A stretch of DNA of 64,000 nucleotides from Edaphobacter modestus (lineage in GTDB: Bacteria; Acidobacteriota; Terriglobia; Terriglobales; Acidobacteriaceae): assembly GCF_004217555.1 (NCBI RefSeq), contig NZ_SHKW01000003.1:124001-188000 (forward strand), written 5' to 3'. The notes under the pieces were generated by a model. It searched no databases. It worked only from the letters and a program-made list of their open reading frames with translations, and was not told the origin of the DNA. Shown one piece after another: positions 18,837-27,122 of this stretch (the stretch's first letter is position 1; each line of letters opens with the position of its first letter). Position numbers and translations under genes: made by a program.

Positions 18837-19388
18837 ATGTCAACACACTCGAATGCACGAAGTCTCAAGCTCATCGATCCCGAAACCGCCTCAGAACCGA
18901 TCGCGGATGCCTTTGCATTGCTTCCTGTGATTAATGTCTTCCGAGCGATGGCGAATGCGGAAACACTCTATCCCCATTTCAGTAACCTCCTCTTGAGGCT
19001 CTTTCAGCCGTTGGAGTTGGACAAGGCATTGGAGCGAATGATCGTTCTTCGTGTTGCAAGTCAGTCGGGCTGCTTCTATGCCTGGAGGCAAAACGTAGTA
19101 GTGGCGCACAGCGTCGGCGTGAAAGATGAACAGATTGCCGCCCTGGAAAAGGGAGACGTGAAAGCAGATTGTTTCACCGAGGCAGAACAGGTTGCATTCA
19201 CTTTTACAGATGAGGTAATGCAACTGATCGAGGCCACGGACGAAACCTACGATGCAGCGAGGAAGCACTTTTCGGACAGAGCCTTGACGGAAATACTCTA
19301 CGTGATCGGTACCTATATGCTCATCGTCCGTGTAATCAGGACGGGACGAGTTCCATTGGACGATGAGCCCGCGGCGTCCCCACAGTAA
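18837..19388 (+). CDS. carboxymuconolactone decarboxylase (CMD/AhpD-like) family protein
   Basis: A 183-residue all-helical protein of the CMD family, which includes gamma-carboxymuconolactone decarboxylase and AhpD-type peroxidases. The core (about residues 50-130) has LDKALERMIVLRVASQSGCF, then YAWRQNVVVAHSVGV and FTEAEQVAFTFTDEVM. Only one cysteine lies in the active-site helix, so the CxxC redox pair of AhpD is absent. This favours a decarboxylase- or hydrolase-like role over peroxidase. I chose ATG 18837 (after AAGGAG) over upstream in-frame codons. A second CMD gene follows 57 bp on, then a cupin and a lactonase, consistent with an aromatic ring-cleavage pathway. Confidence 0.8.
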   Translation: MSTHSNARSLKLIDPETASEPIADAFALLPVINVFRAMANAETLYPHFSNLLLRLFQPLELDKALERMIVLRVASQSGCFYAWRQNVVVAHSVGVKDEQIAALEKGDVKADCFTEAEQVAFTFTDEVMQLIEATDETYDAARKHFSDRALTEILYVIGTYMLIVRVIRTGRVPLDDEPAASPQ

Positions 19389-19445
19389 AGCACCTGAACG
19401 CCAGAACCAATCATGTTTTGAAGTGCAACTGAAAAGGAGAAATAA

Positions 19446-20015
19446 ATGTCGGACAAACTGACGTTTGGCACCTTCGGTCGATACACCGAAATTCCAGTCG
19501 ATCAAATGACCCCCGAACAGAAGAAGGGGTATGAATATGTGGTCAAAGAACGTGGCGAAGCGCCGGGACCATACAAGATCATTCTTCAGAATCCAAACTT
19601 GCTTCAGGTTTTGGTTCCTGTCGGCAAGTACTTTCAGCAAAGCCATTCTTCGCTGTCGGACGCGGAACGCGAAATTGCGGTGAATTTGATCAACGCGAAA
19701 TGGCACGCGGCCTATTCGAATTATGAACACGAGATGATCGGGGAAAGAGCGGGCCTGCCGCCTGAGAAAGTGCAGGCACTGATCGCAGGGCTGCACACAT
19801 CTTTTGACGATCCGCGGCAGCAGGTCGTCTATGACATGACCTGTACATTGATAGCCTCGCGCATCGTACCGCAAGGACTTTATGAGCGCGCCGTGAAGCT
19901 ATTGGGAGATACGGGTCTTACGGATCTCACCGTACTCATTGGGTACTTTACCTCCATATCTATGACACTCGCTGCGTATGACGTTCCATCGAACGCCATT
20001 GGATTGAAGCGGTAA
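19446..20015 (+). CDS. carboxymuconolactone decarboxylase family protein
   Basis: A 189-residue paralogue of the preceding CMD protein. The core has LSDAEREIAVNLINAKWHAA, then YSNYEHEMIGERAGLPPEKV, the EYE-H pattern of the family with no cysteine, and a C-terminal helix LTDLTVLIGYFTSISMTLAA. It would form a small helical oligomer in the cytoplasm. The ATG follows AAGGAG. It is probably co-transcribed with the upstream CMD gene and ends about 30 bp before a strong hairpin (20047-20089). Family membership is clear; substrate is not. Confidence 0.8.
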   Translation: MSDKLTFGTFGRYTEIPVDQMTPEQKKGYEYVVKERGEAPGPYKIILQNPNLLQVLVPVGKYFQQSHSSLSDAEREIAVNLINAKWHAAYSNYEHEMIGERAGLPPEKVQALIAGLHTSFDDPRQQVVYDMTCTLIASRIVPQGLYERAVKLLGDTGLTDLTVLIGYFTSISMTLAAYDVPSNAIGLKR

Positions 20016-20046
20016 CCTCGGCGCTGATGGTGGTGCTATAGCTGCA

Positions 20047-20089
20047 CGGTCCTTACGAATTGCAGGGCTATCGCAGTTCGTAAGGACCG
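20047..20089 (+). terminator. 17-bp stem hairpin between CMD and cupin genes
   Basis: CGGTCCTTACGAATTGC is followed after 9 bases by its near-perfect reverse complement (one mismatch). There is no T-run on either side, so it may be a bidirectional stop, an mRNA-stabilising structure or a regulator site rather than a classical intrinsic terminator. It separates the CMD pair from the cupin, whose own AGGAGG follows. Confidence 0.45.
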
Positions 20090-20144
20090 AATGTCCGCAG
20101 AGCCACCGAGTGTAGCCGCCGCAATTGGCAAAAGGAGGAATGCA

Positions 20145-20744
20145 ATGGCAATGAATGTAAGGCGCATCGTAACCGGTCACAATGCCTCTGGAAAAGCAGT
20201 GATTAAGACCGATGAACAGATCGCAGCAGTTCCGCGGATCGCAGCGGGCATCTCGGGCGCGGAGATCTGGTCGACTGATCAAATGCCGATCGACAACTCG
20301 GCGGCGGCTGACGCAGCCCAACGAGCCGGTTTCGTTAAGCACACCAATTATGTGGGCGACGGTGGCGGCACGACGTTCCGAATCAACGAGTGGGCCCCCG
20401 GCCACGCGAGATTCACCCACCGCACCGAGACCCTGGATTACGCGATCGTGCTGTCAGGTGAGATTGACTGCGAACTGGAAAACGGTGAGGCCGTGCATCT
20501 GAAGTCCGGCGACGTCATGGTCCAACGCGGCACGATTCACACCTGGGTCAACAGGGGCTCGGTTCCGGCGGTCACCGCATTCATCTTGATCGATGCCAAG
20601 CCTGTCGAGGTTAACGGTACGGAAATGCGCACTGTTTTCCCGACCCTGCCAAGAGGAGACAGTCAGAAAAACGCGAAAGTATTTACATCCTGCATGTCTA
20701 TAGCACTCACGGCTTATGACGCTCGTCTGACGCTGTTGGACTGA
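20145..20744 (+). CDS. cupin-domain protein
   Basis: A 199-residue single-cupin protein. Motif 1 is around FTHRTETLDYAIVLSGEIDC and motif 2 around LKSGDVMVQRGTIHTWVNRG, giving potential metal-binding His residues. The first 70 residues are a variable lead-in. I prefer ATG 20145 (AAAGGAGG upstream) to the longer frame from 20091. After about residue 170 the sequence loses conservation (FPTLPRGDSQKNAKVF), so the last 25 residues could be read-through of a small indel. It lies between the CMD genes and an SMP-30-like gene. Function unknown; ring-cleavage, isomerase or sensor roles are all possible. Confidence 0.68.
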   Translation: MAMNVRRIVTGHNASGKAVIKTDEQIAAVPRIAAGISGAEIWSTDQMPIDNSAAADAAQRAGFVKHTNYVGDGGGTTFRINEWAPGHARFTHRTETLDYAIVLSGEIDCELENGEAVHLKSGDVMVQRGTIHTWVNRGSVPAVTAFILIDAKPVEVNGTEMRTVFPTLPRGDSQKNAKVFTSCMSIALTAYDARLTLLD

Positions 20745-20817
20745 CGCGGCAGCAACATCACAACCCTCTTTCAGGCGTCCCGCACGCGTGCTGGACACCT
20801 CATATACGGAGTACATC

Positions 20818-21789
20818 ATGTCACCGAGTCCTGTGCCTCAAGTCAGTCTGACAACCGTCGCAACGTTTCCCAAAAACTACTTTCTGGAGAACCTCGTCGT
20901 ACGTGCAGACAATTCCGTTCTCGTCACCGCATTGAACCACAAAGAGCTGTGGTACGTTCCATCTTCTCCCGATGGCACCGAGGTTACGCCACGGCTGCTC
21001 TTCACCTTCCCTCATCTGGCGATGGGGATCGTCGAGGCTGAGCGGGATATCTTCTATATCGCAACGTCCGAGATATACAGCTGGAGTGCATCGGACCTCT
21101 ACCGTCTCGATTTGAACGGATGGACTCCCGGCACGCCGGTTAACCCCGAAGTGATTCTGCATTTTCCGCAGCCGGTCCGTGGCCTCAATGGTAGCTGTGT
21201 AGTTGCGCCGGGCGTCATTTTCATCGCAGACTGTTTTGCAAGCTTGATCTGGCGTGTGGATCTCAACTCGAAAGACGGCAAGCCGGAAGCCAGCGTTTGG
21301 CTCAGGCATGACAGCATGGGTTACTTCCCTGGCCAGATGAAGCCTGAGCAGCCGGGTGTCAATGGTGTGCAGTATTCACCGAAGCGCGGCTATCTCTACT
21401 TCACTAATACTGCGAAGCAACTCTTCTTGCGAGTCAAGGTTGAACCCACGACCTACGATCCAGTCGGGGAGCCGGAAGTTGTCGGCGGCGGTAGGATGTT
21501 CGATGACTTCTGGATCGATCAAGACGCCGCCTTTGCCTATCTGACGACGCATCGACAGAATACGATCGATCGTCTGTCGCTCGAACCCGCACAAAACAGC
21601 GAAAAAAAGGTTAGCATCGCCGGCGACCCCTTCACTCCCGAACTCATCGGCCCCTCAGCCGGTCACTGGGGAAGGCGGCCTGGCGAATATGGGAGACTTG
21701 CGTTCTTCACCACCGACGGAGGTACAGCATCACCGCCGGCGATTGGTCCTCAAACAGCAAAGCTCATGAAGATCGAGTTGCTGGCGTAG
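20818..21789 (+). CDS. SMP-30/gluconolactonase-like beta-propeller protein
   Basis: A 323-residue protein with repeating beta-propeller blades, as in SMP-30/gluconolaconase/LRE-like lactonases. Blade motifs include LENLVVRADNSVLVTALNHK, VNGVQYSPKRGYLYFTNTA and FDDFWIDQDAAFAYLTTHRQ. No signal peptide is visible, so it is cytoplasmic as written. Such proteins hydrolyse sugar or aromatic-derived lactones using a bound divalent metal. Next to CMD-type proteins, hydrolysis of a muconolactone-like intermediate is plausible but unproven. ATG 20818 follows ACGGAG; the frame extends upstream to 20788 without a better site. Confidence 0.72.
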   Translation: MSPSPVPQVSLTTVATFPKNYFLENLVVRADNSVLVTALNHKELWYVPSSPDGTEVTPRLLFTFPHLAMGIVEAERDIFYIATSEIYSWSASDLYRLDLNGWTPGTPVNPEVILHFPQPVRGLNGSCVVAPGVIFIADCFASLIWRVDLNSKDGKPEASVWLRHDSMGYFPGQMKPEQPGVNGVQYSPKRGYLYFTNTAKQLFLRVKVEPTTYDPVGEPEVVGGGRMFDDFWIDQDAAFAYLTTHRQNTIDRLSLEPAQNSEKKVSIAGDPFTPELIGPSAGHWGRRPGEYGRLAFFTTDGGTASPPAIGPQTAKLMKIELLA

Positions 21790-22035
21790 GCACCGCTTCA
21801 TAATGCCGCGGAAACCTCTGATTATCGCCACAATCGGCGCTCGGCTCGCTACCGCGCCAACTGCCAATGTATTCATCATTTCTTGAAGAGGGCATCGTGT
21901 TCGATCAGAGCGTAAGCGGAAAATCGATGGTTAACAGCGAGTGGGAAGGACAAATATGCTGCCAACCCCAGAACATGAATCTTCACGAAAGTGTGAAGAT
22001 CCTCTACCGAAGGTTCCGAACATCGGTCGAGCAAA

Positions 22036-22060
22036 ATTGAGTAACTAAATTGAGTTAGTA
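22036..22060. promoter_or_regulatory. tandem/palindromic element just upstream of fumC
   Basis: ATTGAGTAACTAA is followed directly by ATTGAGTTAGTAA, and the junction AACTAAATTGAGTT is an inverted repeat. It lies 10-35 bp before the fumC start and immediately before its AAAAGGAG site, where a repressor could block transcription or translation. The rest of the 280-bp gap 21790-22069 shows no gene. Confidence 0.35.
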
Positions 22061-22069
22061 AAAGGAGAA

Positions 22070-23512
22070 ATGATGAATTCAGCAGCCACCAACGAACGGC
22101 AATCAAGCTTCAGAGTTGAATCCGACAGCCTCGGCGAGGTCAATGTCCCCGCCTCGCAGCTTTGGGGCGCACAAACCCAAAGGTCTCTTGAACACTTCAG
22201 CATCGGGAACGACCTGATCCCGCGCGAGATGATTGCGGCCTACGCTACGTTGAAGAAAGCCGCCGCCAATGCCAATCATGCAGGAAAGCGGCTAGACGAC
22301 AAGCACCACAATCTCATCGTAGAGGTTTGCGACGAGATCCTCAGCGGTCAACACGAAGACATGTTTCCTCTGCACGTCTGGATGACAGGCAGCGGCACGC
22401 AATTCAACATGAACGTGAACGAAGTGATTTCCAACCGCTGTTGCCAACTTGCCGGCACTCCACTTGGCAGCAAGACTCCCGTGCATCCTAACGACCACGT
22501 CAACATGTCGCAGTCATCAAACGATTCTTTTCCCACTGCTATGAACATTGCGGCGGCGGTGAACGTAAAGGAGCGGCTTATACCCGCGGTAACTGCGCTG
22601 CGCGATGCGATCGCGGCGAACGCCGAGGAGTGGAAAGATATCGTTAAGATCGGGCGCACGCATATGCAGGACGCCACACCGCTTACCCTTGGGCAGGAGT
22701 GGTCGGGATACGCCGGTGTCCTCACTGACGATCTTGAGCGCATCGAGGATACGTTGAAAGGCGTGTATCGGCTCGCCCTCGGTGGCACAGCAGTGGGAAC
22801 AGGCATCAACGCAGCTCCAGACTTCGGCGACGCGGCCGCTGCGGAAATTGCAAAGCTCACAAACCTTTCCTTCATCAGCGCACCCAACAAGTTTACAGTG
22901 CAAGGATCTCATGACGCCCTGGTTCAGCTCTCCGGCTCGTTGCGAACTCTCGCCGTCTCGCTCTACAAGATTGCGAACGACATTCGCCTGATGTCGTGCG
23001 GCCCGCGGGCAGGCTTTGCGGAACTGACAATTCCAGAGAACGAGCCAGGTTCGTCAATTATGCCCGGCAAGGTAAATCCCACACAGGCAGAGGCACTTAC
23101 CATGATTTCCGTCCAGGTGATGGCCAACGATGTAGCCGTGGGCTTTGGGGGAGCAGGTGGCTACCTGGAGATGAATGTCTACAAGCCTCTCATCATCTTC
23201 AACATCACTCATTCCATCACGATCCTCACGGATGGCTGCACCAACTTCCGCAAGTTTCTGGTCGAAGGGACGAAGCCGAATCTGAAGAAGATCAAGGAAT
23301 ACGTGGACCGCTCACTGATGCTGGTGACCGCGCTTTCGCCGGTCATTGGCTATGACAAATCGTCGAAGATCGCGCACTACGCACTGGATAACGACCTCAC
23401 GCTGAAGGATGCAGCAATGAAGCTGGGTTTTGTAACGGAGGACGAATTCGACAGCGTCGTTGATCCGGCGAAGATGGTCCACCCATACGTTGCGAAAGTC
23501 ACACCAGCCTGA
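22070..23512 (+). CDS. fumC: class II fumarate hydratase (first copy)
   Basis: A 480-residue member of the fumarase/aspartase superfamily that interconverts fumarate and L-malate. Seen: LWGAQTQRSLEHFSIG at the N-terminus, the GSGTQFNMNVNEVISNR substrate loop, HPNDHVNMSQSSNDSFPTAM, IGRTHMQDATPLTLGQE with the catalytic His, GGTAVGTGIN, and the signature GSSIMPGKVNPTQ. Length is normal for FumC. Close relatives include aspartate ammonia-lyase, but motif wording favours fumarase. Two adjacent ATGs follow AAAAGGAG; either may be used. A porin and an AEC carrier gene follow on the same strand, and mqo lies 3.6 kb downstream, making a dicarboxylate-handling set. Confidence 0.92.
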   Translation: MMNSAATNERQSSFRVESDSLGEVNVPASQLWGAQTQRSLEHFSIGNDLIPREMIAAYATLKKAAANANHAGKRLDDKHHNLIVEVCDEILSGQHEDMFPLHVWMTGSGTQFNMNVNEVISNRCCQLAGTPLGSKTPVHPNDHVNMSQSSNDSFPTAMNIAAAVNVKERLIPAVTALRDAIAANAEEWKDIVKIGRTHMQDATPLTLGQEWSGYAGVLTDDLERIEDTLKGVYRLALGGTAVGTGINAAPDFGDAAAAEIAKLTNLSFISAPNKFTVQGSHDALVQLSGSLRTLAVSLYKIANDIRLMSCGPRAGFAELTIPENEPGSSIMPGKVNPTQAEALTMISVQVMANDVAVGFGGAGGYLEMNVYKPLIIFNITHSITILTDGCTNFRKFLVEGTKPNLKKIKEYVDRSLMLVTALSPVIGYDKSSKIAHYALDNDLTLKDAAMKLGFVTEDEFDSVVDPAKMVHPYVAKVTPA

Positions 23513-23532
23513 GGCAGAGAGCAGAGAGAGCA

Positions 23533-24840
23533 ATGCAAGGACGTGCTGCAAAATTCGTGTGTCTGGTGGGGGTTGCGTTGGTCGGGATGAGCATCTTCGC
23601 GCCCCCCGCCTATTCCCAGATACAACAAGGTGAAACGCTGAGCGGCCCTGACAGCCACGAAACAGGGCTAGGGCCCCACGGCCATCTCTTGGGGGACTGG
23701 GGAGGTGAACGGTCACGGCTCCTGGAACGAGGCGTCAATTTCGACTTGCAGTACATCAGCGATTCTCTCTGGAACATCAAGAGCGTGCAAAAGGAGCGTC
23801 TCGCGAGTTGGAATCGCATACGAGGAACCGTAGACATCGATTTTGGGGCCTTAGTGCATCAGCAAGGATTGTATTTCCATGCAACCGCGCTTTGGCAAGG
23901 CGGGGGCATACTCGGCAACTATTTGGGAACGCTCACGAGCCCAAGTGGCATGTCCAGCGGGAACACCTTTCGTCTCGATTCCTGGTGGATGGAAAAACGC
24001 TGGCTGAACGAACGGCTCACTGCACGAGTGGGGCAGTTTGCCGGCCAGGATTTCTACGGGACGCAACACGACGGCGCATCTTTCATTTTCGAGCCGATGG
24101 GGTATGCCCTAGGCAATCTCTTTACCAATTATGAGTCCTACGATCCACCATCTACGCCCGCAATGGAGGTGCGACTTGTACCGATCAATCACCTCTACGT
24201 GAAATCGATGGTCGAGGCCGAGGATCGCGATCCCTATGCTCATAACCCGACCGGACTCGTCCCACAGTTTCGCGGGGTACCGGTGAGCATATCCGAGATC
24301 GGATTCACTCCAGGGAAGAAAGCGTCGTCCGTACGAGCTTTCGATAACGTTGAGAGCCGTAAAGGCTATTCGGGACTTTATCAGTTCGGTGCTTCTTACA
24401 ATCCCGGCAAATTCACAACACCAACCAGCACAACTCCACGTTCGGGCAACTACCTCTTGTACTGGATGGCGAGCCAGGCTCTTTGGCGTGTCGACCCTCA
24501 GAGCGGAAAAGGATTGGACGCTACGTTCGCCTACGATTGGAGTCCAGCAGCGGTCAATCGCAACAATAGGGAACTCACCGCCGGGTTGCGCTTCAATGAA
24601 CCAATTCCTCTGCACATTCACAACACCGTGTCGCTCGGTTTCGTGCAGAACAACCTGAGTTCACAGTTTCTCCAGCCGGGGGCTCCCTCCTGGAAGGCCG
24701 AGCGCGCTGTGGAGTGCAACGTTCTCCTAGATGTTGCACCAATGCTCCTACTACAGCCCGTCGTCCAGTACTACGCGAATGTGGGCGGAGGGCCGCAGCG
24801 CGCTGTGGTTTTCGGATTCAGAACAAAGATCGAGTTTTAG
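23533..24840 (+). CDS. OprB-family carbohydrate-selective porin
   Basis: A 435-residue outer-membrane beta-barrel protein. A signal peptide (about residues 1-28, ending AYSQ) precedes the OprB opening LLGDWGGERSRLLERGVNFD, then aromatic-rich strands with GQFAGQDFYG and a C-terminus ending in Phe (FGFRTKIEF), as barrel-assembly requires. The family forms sugar- or small-acid-selective channels. It starts 20 bp after fumC and precedes an AEC-type carrier by 30 bp, so the three likely form one transcript for uptake and use of an organic acid. Substrate is inferred from context only. Confidence 0.85.
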   Translation: MQGRAAKFVCLVGVALVGMSIFAPPAYSQIQQGETLSGPDSHETGLGPHGHLLGDWGGERSRLLERGVNFDLQYISDSLWNIKSVQKERLASWNRIRGTVDIDFGALVHQQGLYFHATALWQGGGILGNYLGTLTSPSGMSSGNTFRLDSWWMEKRWLNERLTARVGQFAGQDFYGTQHDGASFIFEPMGYALGNLFTNYESYDPPSTPAMEVRLVPINHLYVKSMVEAEDRDPYAHNPTGLVPQFRGVPVSISEIGFTPGKKASSVRAFDNVESRKGYSGLYQFGASYNPGKFTTPTSTTPRSGNYLLYWMASQALWRVDPQSGKGLDATFAYDWSPAAVNRNNRELTAGLRFNEPIPLHIHNTVSLGFVQNNLSSQFLQPGAPSWKAERAVECNVLLDVAPMLLLQPVVQYYANVGGGPQRAVVFGFRTKIEF

Positions 24841-24870
24841 AAATTCTTTCCAAAGATTTGGAGGACTGTT

Positions 24871-25824
24871 ATGAATATCAGCGGACTAGCGGGGGCCTTG
24901 CTTCCGGTCTTCTTTGTACTCGCGCTCGGCTACCTCGCGGGCAAACGCAATGCATTCGACGCGGATCAGTCCGCGGGATTGAGCAAACTGGCACTGAGCT
25001 TCGCGTTGCCCGCATCTCTCTTTGTCAGCATGACGCAAATACGCAAGGATCTGCTTCTACAGCAGGGGCGACTTGTTCTCGCGTTATTTCTCGCCCACGT
25101 TGGGCTGTTCGTGGCCGCATGGCTGATCTTGCGGCTCGTGCCATTGTTCCGCGGGACGCCCTCCATTATCTATGCGCTCATGCTCGCGACCTCGGCGACA
25201 CCGGTGTTCGGCATAGCCGTGCTTGGGCCTGTCTTGGGTCCTACGAGCGCTGCAGCGGTGGGCCTGGTAGCGTTGACTATCAACTTCACCGTGCCCCTTG
25301 CCATGGTCCTGCTCGAGGTTGATGCGGCGGGAAAAAGCAAACAGACGGCCACAAATGCTCACAAGCCAAGTCCAGTCATGACCGGACTGAATGCTGGTCT
25401 AAAGTCGCCGCTTCTATGGGGACCCATTCTTGGCATCATCGTTACGCTTGTCGGCCTCCACCTGCCCCCGACGGTCGCAAGCTGCTTAGAATTAATCGGG
25501 TCCACCACCGGCGGTGTCGCGGTCTTTGCAGTAGGCCTTGTCTTGGCGTCCCATCCTGTTCGTATCTCCTCCGGCGTGCTTATTGGTTCTATCGCTCGCG
25601 TTTCCGTACAATCCGCGCTCCTCTTCGCTTTACTTCATTTATTGCACGTCGTTAGTCCCTTTGCTCGGGAAGCTCTGGTATGTTGCAGTTTCCCCCTAGC
25701 TACGGTGTCTGTACTCTTTGCAGCGCGCTACAAAGCCGTCGAATCGGAGGCGGCTTCGATGCTTCTTGTCTCGACCTTGGCTTTGGCAATCACAGTGCCC
25801 ACGATGCTCTGGTTGAGCCATTGA
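24871..25824 (+). CDS. AEC-family (auxin efflux carrier type) transporter
   Basis: A 317-residue membrane protein with about ten helices in two five-helix halves separated by a short polar loop (about residues 150-170). Motifs such as LPVFFVLALGYLAGKRNAFD, LSFALPASLFVSMTQIRKD and the inner-membrane end of the second half (CCSFPLATVSVLFAARY) are typical of the AEC family, whose bacterial members carry malonate or malate. ATG follows TTGGAGG. It is the third gene after fumC and the OprB porin. Direction of transport cannot be read. What follows (25825-26469) is gene debris. Confidence 0.85.
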   Translation: MNISGLAGALLPVFFVLALGYLAGKRNAFDADQSAGLSKLALSFALPASLFVSMTQIRKDLLLQQGRLVLALFLAHVGLFVAAWLILRLVPLFRGTPSIIYALMLATSATPVFGIAVLGPVLGPTSAAAVGLVALTINFTVPLAMVLLEVDAAGKSKQTATNAHKPSPVMTGLNAGLKSPLLWGPILGIIVTLVGLHLPPTVASCLELIGSTTGGVAVFAVGLVLASHPVRISSGVLIGSIARVSVQSALLFALLHLLHVVSPFAREALVCCSFPLATVSVLFAARYKAVESEAASMLLVSTLALAITVPTMLWLSH

Positions 25825-25881
25825 AATGGACAATCAATTTCCACGAGAAGTGGGCATGCAGTTCCAGTCGACTGAGTCCTG

Positions 25882-25970
25882 GTGGCGGTTTGGGGTACCG
25901 CGGCCGGCGCGGTCGACGTTATCGGATTTCTTGCTCTCGGCGGCCTTTTCACCGCACATATTCTGACAGT
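25882..25970 (+). pseudogene. DUF1275 (YoaK-like) membrane protein fragment
   Basis: The frame begins VAVWGTAAGAVDVIGFLALGG and continues LFTAHI, the conserved first helix region of DUF1275 proteins (normally followed by TGNLV). Similarity stops after about 28 residues. No start or remaining five helices are present, so it is a short relic. Confidence 0.45.
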
Positions 25971-26250
25971 TGGTTTGCGACCTGACCGAATCAGATGCAT
26001 TGCTCACGATCATCACAACTTTGAAGAAGGTATGTACGGACACACTACAGCCATCAACCAGTCCCGGGCTCGGCAGGCTATTCGTCTGGTTGAGATCTCG
26101 TCATTTGTCGAAAATGCACCACTGAAAATCGAGGTCATCCATTTTGTTTCAGTTACTTACGTATGGCACTCGCCATGCATATCCAGATACCGCAGGAATG
26201 TGGATTCTCAAATTCAGCAACGATGATGAGTTACCAAAGCAGCACAACGA

Positions 26251-26445
26251 ATGTCCCTGTATCTTCCAGTCCGTACTACAGGCGCATTCACCGGGATTGG
26301 CGCTGTCTATGCCGAGCGCTTTCCTTCGCGGGTCCATGATCTTGTGTTGGTATCTTGCGACCGCGCTGAAAGGAATGGCCCACCAATGTTGAGGATTGAA
26401 AAAGAGTCGGACGCCATCACAATCGCTAAGACTCGTAACTGGTAA
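26251..26445 (+). pseudogene. short-chain dehydrogenase/reductase N-terminal fragment
   Basis: The frame reads TGIGAVYAERFPSRVHDLVL and VSCDRAE, matching the glycine-rich cofactor loop and second strand of SDR proteins (TGxxxGIGxxxAxxFAxRGHDLVLVARD). The beginning of the motif is garbled (VRTTGAF), the RGHD glycine is lost, and the frame ends after 64 codons. It is a decayed piece between the AEC carrier and a short FUSC gene. Confidence 0.45.
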
Positions 26446-26469
26446 CGACGTGCACGGTAACACAGAGCT

Positions 26470-27051
26470 ATGACATTTATGGGAACACAAGACGGAATAG
26501 GGACAAGGCCTCAGCGGGAAACCGTTGGCCGCGCAGTTGGCCAAGGAGTCGAGCTGACAGTCGCCTGTCTCATCAGCTATGCGTTGATTACGAAAATTCT
26601 TATTCGCGTGTATTCGGTATCCCGAGAAGACGACCTACTTGGGGGGATGTGGGCTGTTATTGCTACGGTCTTTGTCTATCGCGAAAGCTACCAGAAGAGT
26701 GTGAGTGCCGCCATATCACGGATGTCGGCAACCGTTCTAAGTTTCGCCCTGTGCCTGATATATCTTCTGTTTCTTCCTTTCCATGCCTTGGGCATGGCAG
26801 CTTTGATTGGGATTGGTGCTGTGGTTCTAATTCTGGCTGACCGGTCCGAAGATGTCATCACGGCCTCCATCACAACCACGGTCGTGATGGTCGTCGCCGG
26901 CATAACCCCACAGCACGCCTGGACACAGCCTATATTGCGGTTGCTGGACACAAATATAGGGATGGCAGTCGGGATTGCGGCCGCGTGGGCAAGCCTGAAA
27001 CTCGGATCTCAAACCCACAGGCGCAGCCCGGCGACCGTCCGGGAATCCTAA
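26470..27051 (+). CDS. short FUSC-family (aromatic acid exporter) membrane protein
   Basis: A 193-residue protein with about six hydrophobic helices after a 20-residue polar N-terminus. The helix pair LLGGMWAVIATVFVYRESYQ and VSAAISRMSATVLSFALCLI, followed by a helix with VVLILADRSED and a final segment TNIGMAVGIAAAWASLKL, is the FUSC-2/ArAE single-domain pattern. It is half the size of AaeB-type exporters and may work as an oligomer. Ribosome site before ATG 26470 is weak (ACAGAGCT). It precedes mqo by 71 bp. Substrate unknown. Confidence 0.7.
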   Translation: MTFMGTQDGIGTRPQRETVGRAVGQGVELTVACLISYALITKILIRVYSVSREDDLLGGMWAVIATVFVYRESYQKSVSAAISRMSATVLSFALCLIYLLFLPFHALGMAALIGIGAVVLILADRSEDVITASITTTVVMVVAGITPQHAWTQPILRLLDTNIGMAVGIAAAWASLKLGSQTHRRSPATVRES

Positions 27052-27122
27052 AACCGGAAACAGGATTCCGTTTTCACAAACAATACTTCCGATAACAGCA
27101 CACCCCTTAAGGAGAAATCGCA

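Noticed and set aside
19136..19160. AhpD-type peroxidase function for the first CMD protein
   Set aside because: The active-site helix has a single Cys and lacks the CxxC pair required for that activity.
18891..19874. 327-residue minus-strand ORF opposite the two CMD genes
   Set aside because: It crosses two well-supported genes and an intergenic with a ribosome site; its sequence is low-information and matches nothing.
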